Origin: Vespula vulgaris
Lineage: Eukaryota; Arthropoda; Insecta; Hymenoptera; Vespidae
DNA: 64,000 nt
Assembly (NCBI RefSeq): GCF_905475345.1
Contig: NC_066601.1
Coordinates: forward strand, 2,572,501 to 2,636,500
Direction of reading: 5' to 3'
Under the pieces are notes generated by a model that ran no database searches, had not been told where the DNA came from, and saw only the letters and a list, made by a program, of their open reading frames with translations. Both the position numbers and the translations under genes were made by a program. Shown here in pieces: positions 61,001-64,000 of the stretch. The stretch's first letter is position 1, and each line of letters starts with the position of its first letter.

Positions 61001-64000
61001 TGTACTAGGTTGAGCCGTTATGATATTGCGTTGCTCAGTGACGCCATTATTTACTACAGGTATTGTTACTTCCGTTGGTACATAATGAGTTACTGTTATG
61101 GTCCCATCAAAATCTGGATAAACGATTGGAGATTCCCTAATGTCTTCGTGAGAAGTTCTTCCTCTTTGCGAGGTTCTTCTGCTACTACTTCCAGTTCTAC
61201 TCGGAGTTCTGGAAGTAGCACGCGAAGAGGAAACTCTACGCGAACTATTGATCGATTCCACTTGACTTTTCCCAGAGTTAGTTCTTAGTCTTGGTGGTCT
61301 TGCTTTGACATTATCTGTTGCTTTATTCGTTGGCCTACTTGTAGTTCTAGTTGCCGAGGACTGTGACCTTTTGTAAGTGGATCTGGTTTGTAACGAATCT
61401 TTCTCTCTAAGTGTAAATTGCCTGCTGTTGCCCGACGTCGGAGAGGGTTTTATTCTCGAGGATGTAGTTCTACTGTTACCATTAGTACTTTGTTTCGTTC
61501 TTCCATTAGCCTTATTTGATTGACTCGTAGATGTTTCTGTCGTTTCTGTTTGGGATTTTTCCGGATTATTCGACGGCTTAAAATTAGGTCGTGAACCAGT
61601 TGAGGTTCTAGTACGAGCACTGTATCGAGCAACTGGCTTTATCGTTGCTTTTGTCGTATCTTCGACGTTCGATGAACTACCGACAACGTCGATTGTCTCA
61701 TCGGTTTTAGTTGTCATCGGTTGCTTTGATTTCCGAAAACGACTAGTTAACGATCTCAATTGGTTTGCTTGTCGACGAACTCTTCTTCCCCTTGAAAATG
61801 ACCCGAATGGTCTGATCTGTGCGACTGGTCCAAGCGTTTTACCAAAACGACGATTGGCATTGATAGTTGTCGCCGAAGTTTTGTCTTCATGCTCGGAACC
61901 TTCGTAGTCGTTATCCGCAATTTCTTCGACTGGATCTTCCTCAAGATCTTCCTCTTCTTCGTGATCGGTATCTTCAATCTGATCTTCTACAATCGATTCC
62001 TGTTTCCTGCTAAAATATCCACGAGGCGGAAAGAAGCCTGCGTTCGTTTGACGAGATCTCGTAGGTGTAGGCGGAGTAGGTCTATTATTTAATCGAGAGC
62101 CAACATTTCGATTTGGTATGCTAGGCGAATTGGACTTATTATTTCGATTAGTAGACTTTGGAGTTGTGCTAGCCCTTGAAGATCCACTAAAGTTTATCGG
62201 TCTACGGAACCTTAAAAGTGGATTCGTAGATCTCCGAGAAGATTCAGTTGTAGTTTGAAGAGGTATAGTGACTGTTTCCCCTTCGTCGGTTTCTTGGGTA
62301 TACGGTGTTTCTTCTGTCACCAAAGTAGTCGTGGTGAATTCGTTGGCATCGTTATCTTGATCGTCTTGCCTGATAGTCGATTGTCCTCGTAGCAAAGTAG
62401 ATGACGCTCGTATACCAGGTCTGTATCTGGACGATGCTCCTGGATATATGGAACTTGAGCCACGTGGCGAGCCTCTCGAAGAACCTCTGATAGTAGCAGG
62501 TGCACGTCTATTTCCTTGGAGAACAGACGAGGGTGATATTCTAGACGCTCCTCTACCTCGTCCTCCTACCGTTGCTGAATTAATAGAACTCGTTGCTGAC
62601 GCCGTATTTCTTCTTCCTGAAAATCTTCTCGAACTGGATGGTGATACAGTCGAAGAATACGGTCCAATAGGTGAACTGACGCGTCCTCTCGATGATGCAA
62701 ATCTATTACCTTTACCAGCTAACGTTGCGGTTATGGTAGGTGTTATATCTGTTCTGGTAATAGTCGTCGCACCTTGTGCCCCTTTACGTTTTGGATTAAA
62801 CGTTGGTCGATTTCTAGATGCAAACGGTATGATCACCGGAGTAAATGATTTCTTCCTTGACGAGAACGTTAATCTAGACTTTTTCCTAGAACTTCGATCG
62901 TCCTCTTGTTGATCATCCTCTTCTTCATTCTCTTCGTTTTCCTCGGAATCTTCGTTATGACCTGGAGATTCCGTTGTAGAATCTTCTGATAAGGATGATT
63001 GAATTACAGCAGGCGATGGCGATACTTCTATTATTCCTATCGAAGTACTTGGTAGTAAAGTCGACGTTGGTGCGATACTTAGAGTCGGCGCGGAAGATGC
63101 AAAGCTTGAGGTACTTTCAATTATTTGTGCGTATCTTCCTTCGATACTGGTGCCAATAACTTTCGATTGATAGTACGTCGTGATTCCGTCGTTCTCAATT
63201 TGACCTTCGATCAATCGCACGAGTCCAGTTCTGTGACCTGGTGTCGACGATATAGTTTGCTTTTTAGCTTCGTCAATCTTTGTACTAGAACTATTTTCAA
63301 TAACTTTTGCGTAGACGCCGTCGATCGAAGTCCCAATCTGTTTGGTTGTAAAGTATACAGTTGTGATGCCATCTGCATCTACCACACTACCTTTGTTTAA
63401 CGAAAGTACTCCTGTAGGAAGTACAGGTGTAGCTAAAAGCGAAGAAGCTGTTTCCAAACTAGTTGAACTTTCCATAACTTGTGCATAAAGACCATCGATG
63501 ATGGTACCATATACATCAGTCATATAATGCGTTGTAACATCGTTTTGAACTTTACTAGAACGAATGGTCGATATTAATCCTGTTTTAGGAATTTCTACAG
63601 CCTTGGACGGCGTTATGGATTTATTTTCTGTTTCCAATCCTTGAACTCCAGGATATAAGGCACTACCAATCGCACGTCCAGTCGCTTTTGGTTCCGTGGT
63701 ATTAGGATGGAAGACACTAGTTACAGTTTCTAATCTACTGTTTAGAATAGTCTCATTACCTGCGTACGTTGTTGTAAAGTACGTATAAGTAGTATAGAAC
63801 GTTGTCGGTTCTAAGGTAACGATCGAACTTTCTATCAAATCATCGTTGTTTTCTTTAACAGTTGTAGTTGCTTCTAAAGAGGATTTTTCTAGCAATGGAA
63901 TATCCGATGGTGCAACTTCATTGTCAGCTGTTATCTTAGGTTTGGTGTCATTAAACAATTCTTCTTCGATCAATGATATCGAGGACGAGGTTGAATCTGG
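46026..64000 (-). CDS. Giant mucin-like type I membrane protein with EGF-SEA-EGF module (5' end beyond window)
   Basis: Twenty exons in transcript order: >64000-59914, 59048-56700, 55984-55713, 55623-55279, 55195-54869, 54777-54418, 54241-53935, 53852-53230, 53127-52756, 52674-51835, 51731-49758, 49669-49425, 49342-48823, 48751-48467, 48370-48127, 48038-47695, 47585-47294, 47193-46861, 46799-46522, 46439-46026. They total 14,811 nt, 4,936 residues plus stop, with every phase consistent; the 5' end is open. The ectodomain (about 4,595 residues) is rich in Thr, Ser, Pro and Asn. Near the membrane are a cysteine cluster (CTPECKGSKAETCVE), a SEA-like domain (exon 48038-47695), a calcium-binding-EGF start (DFDECSIEEDG) and a second EGF (CNNKGHCVTNIHGQEICEC). 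The transmembrane helix (MLIALVTTGAILLGLLAVCV) is at about residues 4,597-4,621, followed by a tail of about 315 residues. This architecture suggests an apical or matrix-facing epithelial protein. I do not recognise a named orthologue. Confidence 0.9.
46190..46410 (-). repeat. Three tandem cytoplasmic-tail repeats (LARSC-ETTI)
   Basis: In the last exon of the giant membrane protein the tail carries STLARSCGETTIEPPTK, STLARSCGETTIQTQTK and SILARSCEETTIQPFTK, spaced 29 and 27 residues apart. The codons differ between copies although the residues are nearly identical, which points to selection on the protein sequence rather than recent duplication. Confidence 0.85.
55985..56699 (-). other. Intron of the giant membrane-protein gene
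   Basis: A 715-bp AT-rich intron between exons 2 and 3 of the window part of the gene, with a GTGAGT donor at 56699 and a TTAATAG acceptor at 55985. It contains short TA tracts near 56098 and 56158 only. Confidence 0.75.
57690..57870 (-). repeat. Glu/Thr short tandem repeats in the giant protein
   Basis: Exon 59048-56700 has a run of imperfect 8-10 residue units such as VEQEETTLAQEEETSLEEKE and TTPVQEEETTVTEEKETT. It is acidic, low-complexity, and in frame with the flanking unique sequence. Confidence 0.8.
59049..59913 (-). other. Intron of the giant membrane-protein gene with a GC-rich patch
   Basis: An 865-bp intron between the 4-kb and 2.3-kb exons (donor GTGACG at 59913, acceptor ATTTCAG at 59049). 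Most of it is AT-rich with a GAA tract at about 59450-59495. A short patch at about 59345-59392 is GC-rich with CGG/GCG units, unlike its surroundings. Confidence 0.7.
63090..63580 (-). repeat. Three-fold ectodomain repeat of about 60 residues (ITTYY-IGTSIDG-YA-IES)
   Basis: The first exon in the window holds three successive copies: VTTHYMTDVYGTIIDGLYAQ, ITTVYFTTKQIGTSIDGVYA and ITTYYQSKVIGTSIEGRYAQ. Each is followed by V/I-hydrophobic-E-(S/N)-(S/T)-S and preceded by a short TG(V/L) segment. Spacing is 60-75 residues. The repeat is seen directly; its fold and function are unknown. Confidence 0.8.

Noticed and set aside
1..64000. CRISPR arrays, bacterial operons, tRNA and rRNA genes
   Set aside because: No regularly spaced repeats, no Shine-Dalgarno-led gene strings and no recognisable tRNA or rRNA sequence; spliced genes show that the window is eukaryotic. 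A tRNAscan or Rfam search was not possible here.

Overview
This is a eukaryotic genomic window, AT-rich with many simple repeats and short introns. The genes are insect-type: two nervana-like Na+/K+-ATPase beta genes, IFT80, GAPVD1, APPBP2 and PSMC5/Rpt6 orthologues. Gene density, TA/GA/CT repeat content and gene repertoire suggest a holometabolous insect, most likely a hymenopteran; that assignment is inference. No prokaryotic, viral, CRISPR or intact transposon signal was seen.

Layout from left to right. (1) 1-4064, minus: ZCCHC2/ZCCHC14-like SAM-domain protein, C-terminus cut by the left edge, with a 47-bp first coding exon hidden in a purine-rich tract. (2) 5973-9349, plus: complete IFT80 in 15 exons, divergent from gene 1, with an RFX X-box-like site 157 bp upstream of the ATG. 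(3) 10715-17223, plus, and (4) 21310-27493, minus: two complete Na+/K+-ATPase beta-subunit paralogues, tail to tail, both 324 codons with matching intron positions. (5) 28404-34360, minus: complete GAPVD1 (RasGAP plus VPS9) in 14 exons. (6) 36428-39410, plus: complete APPBP2 in 9 exons, divergent from GAPVD1, with one GC-AG intron. (7) 41439-43208, minus: complete PSMC5/Rpt6 proteasome ATPase in 6 exons. (8) 46026 to beyond 64000, minus: the 3' 20 exons of a giant type I membrane protein. At least 4,936 residues are encoded here: Thr/Ser/Pro-rich ectodomain, EGF-SEA-EGF module, one transmembrane helix and a tail of about 315 residues.

All exon models were spliced by hand from the sequence. 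In every complete gene the exon lengths sum to a multiple of three with consistent phases, which is strong internal support. Genes 1-7 are housekeeping or cell-biological genes (ciliary transport, ion pumping, endocytic Rab5/Ras regulation, proteasome, cargo adaptor) and do not form one pathway. The least described element is gene 8. It has a three-fold tandem repeat and a PPxY motif in its cytoplasmic tail, a three-fold repeat of about 60 residues at the N-terminal side, recurrent Tyr/Thr modules often carried on separate exons, and two furin-like sites. It is the best candidate here for an incompletely described system.
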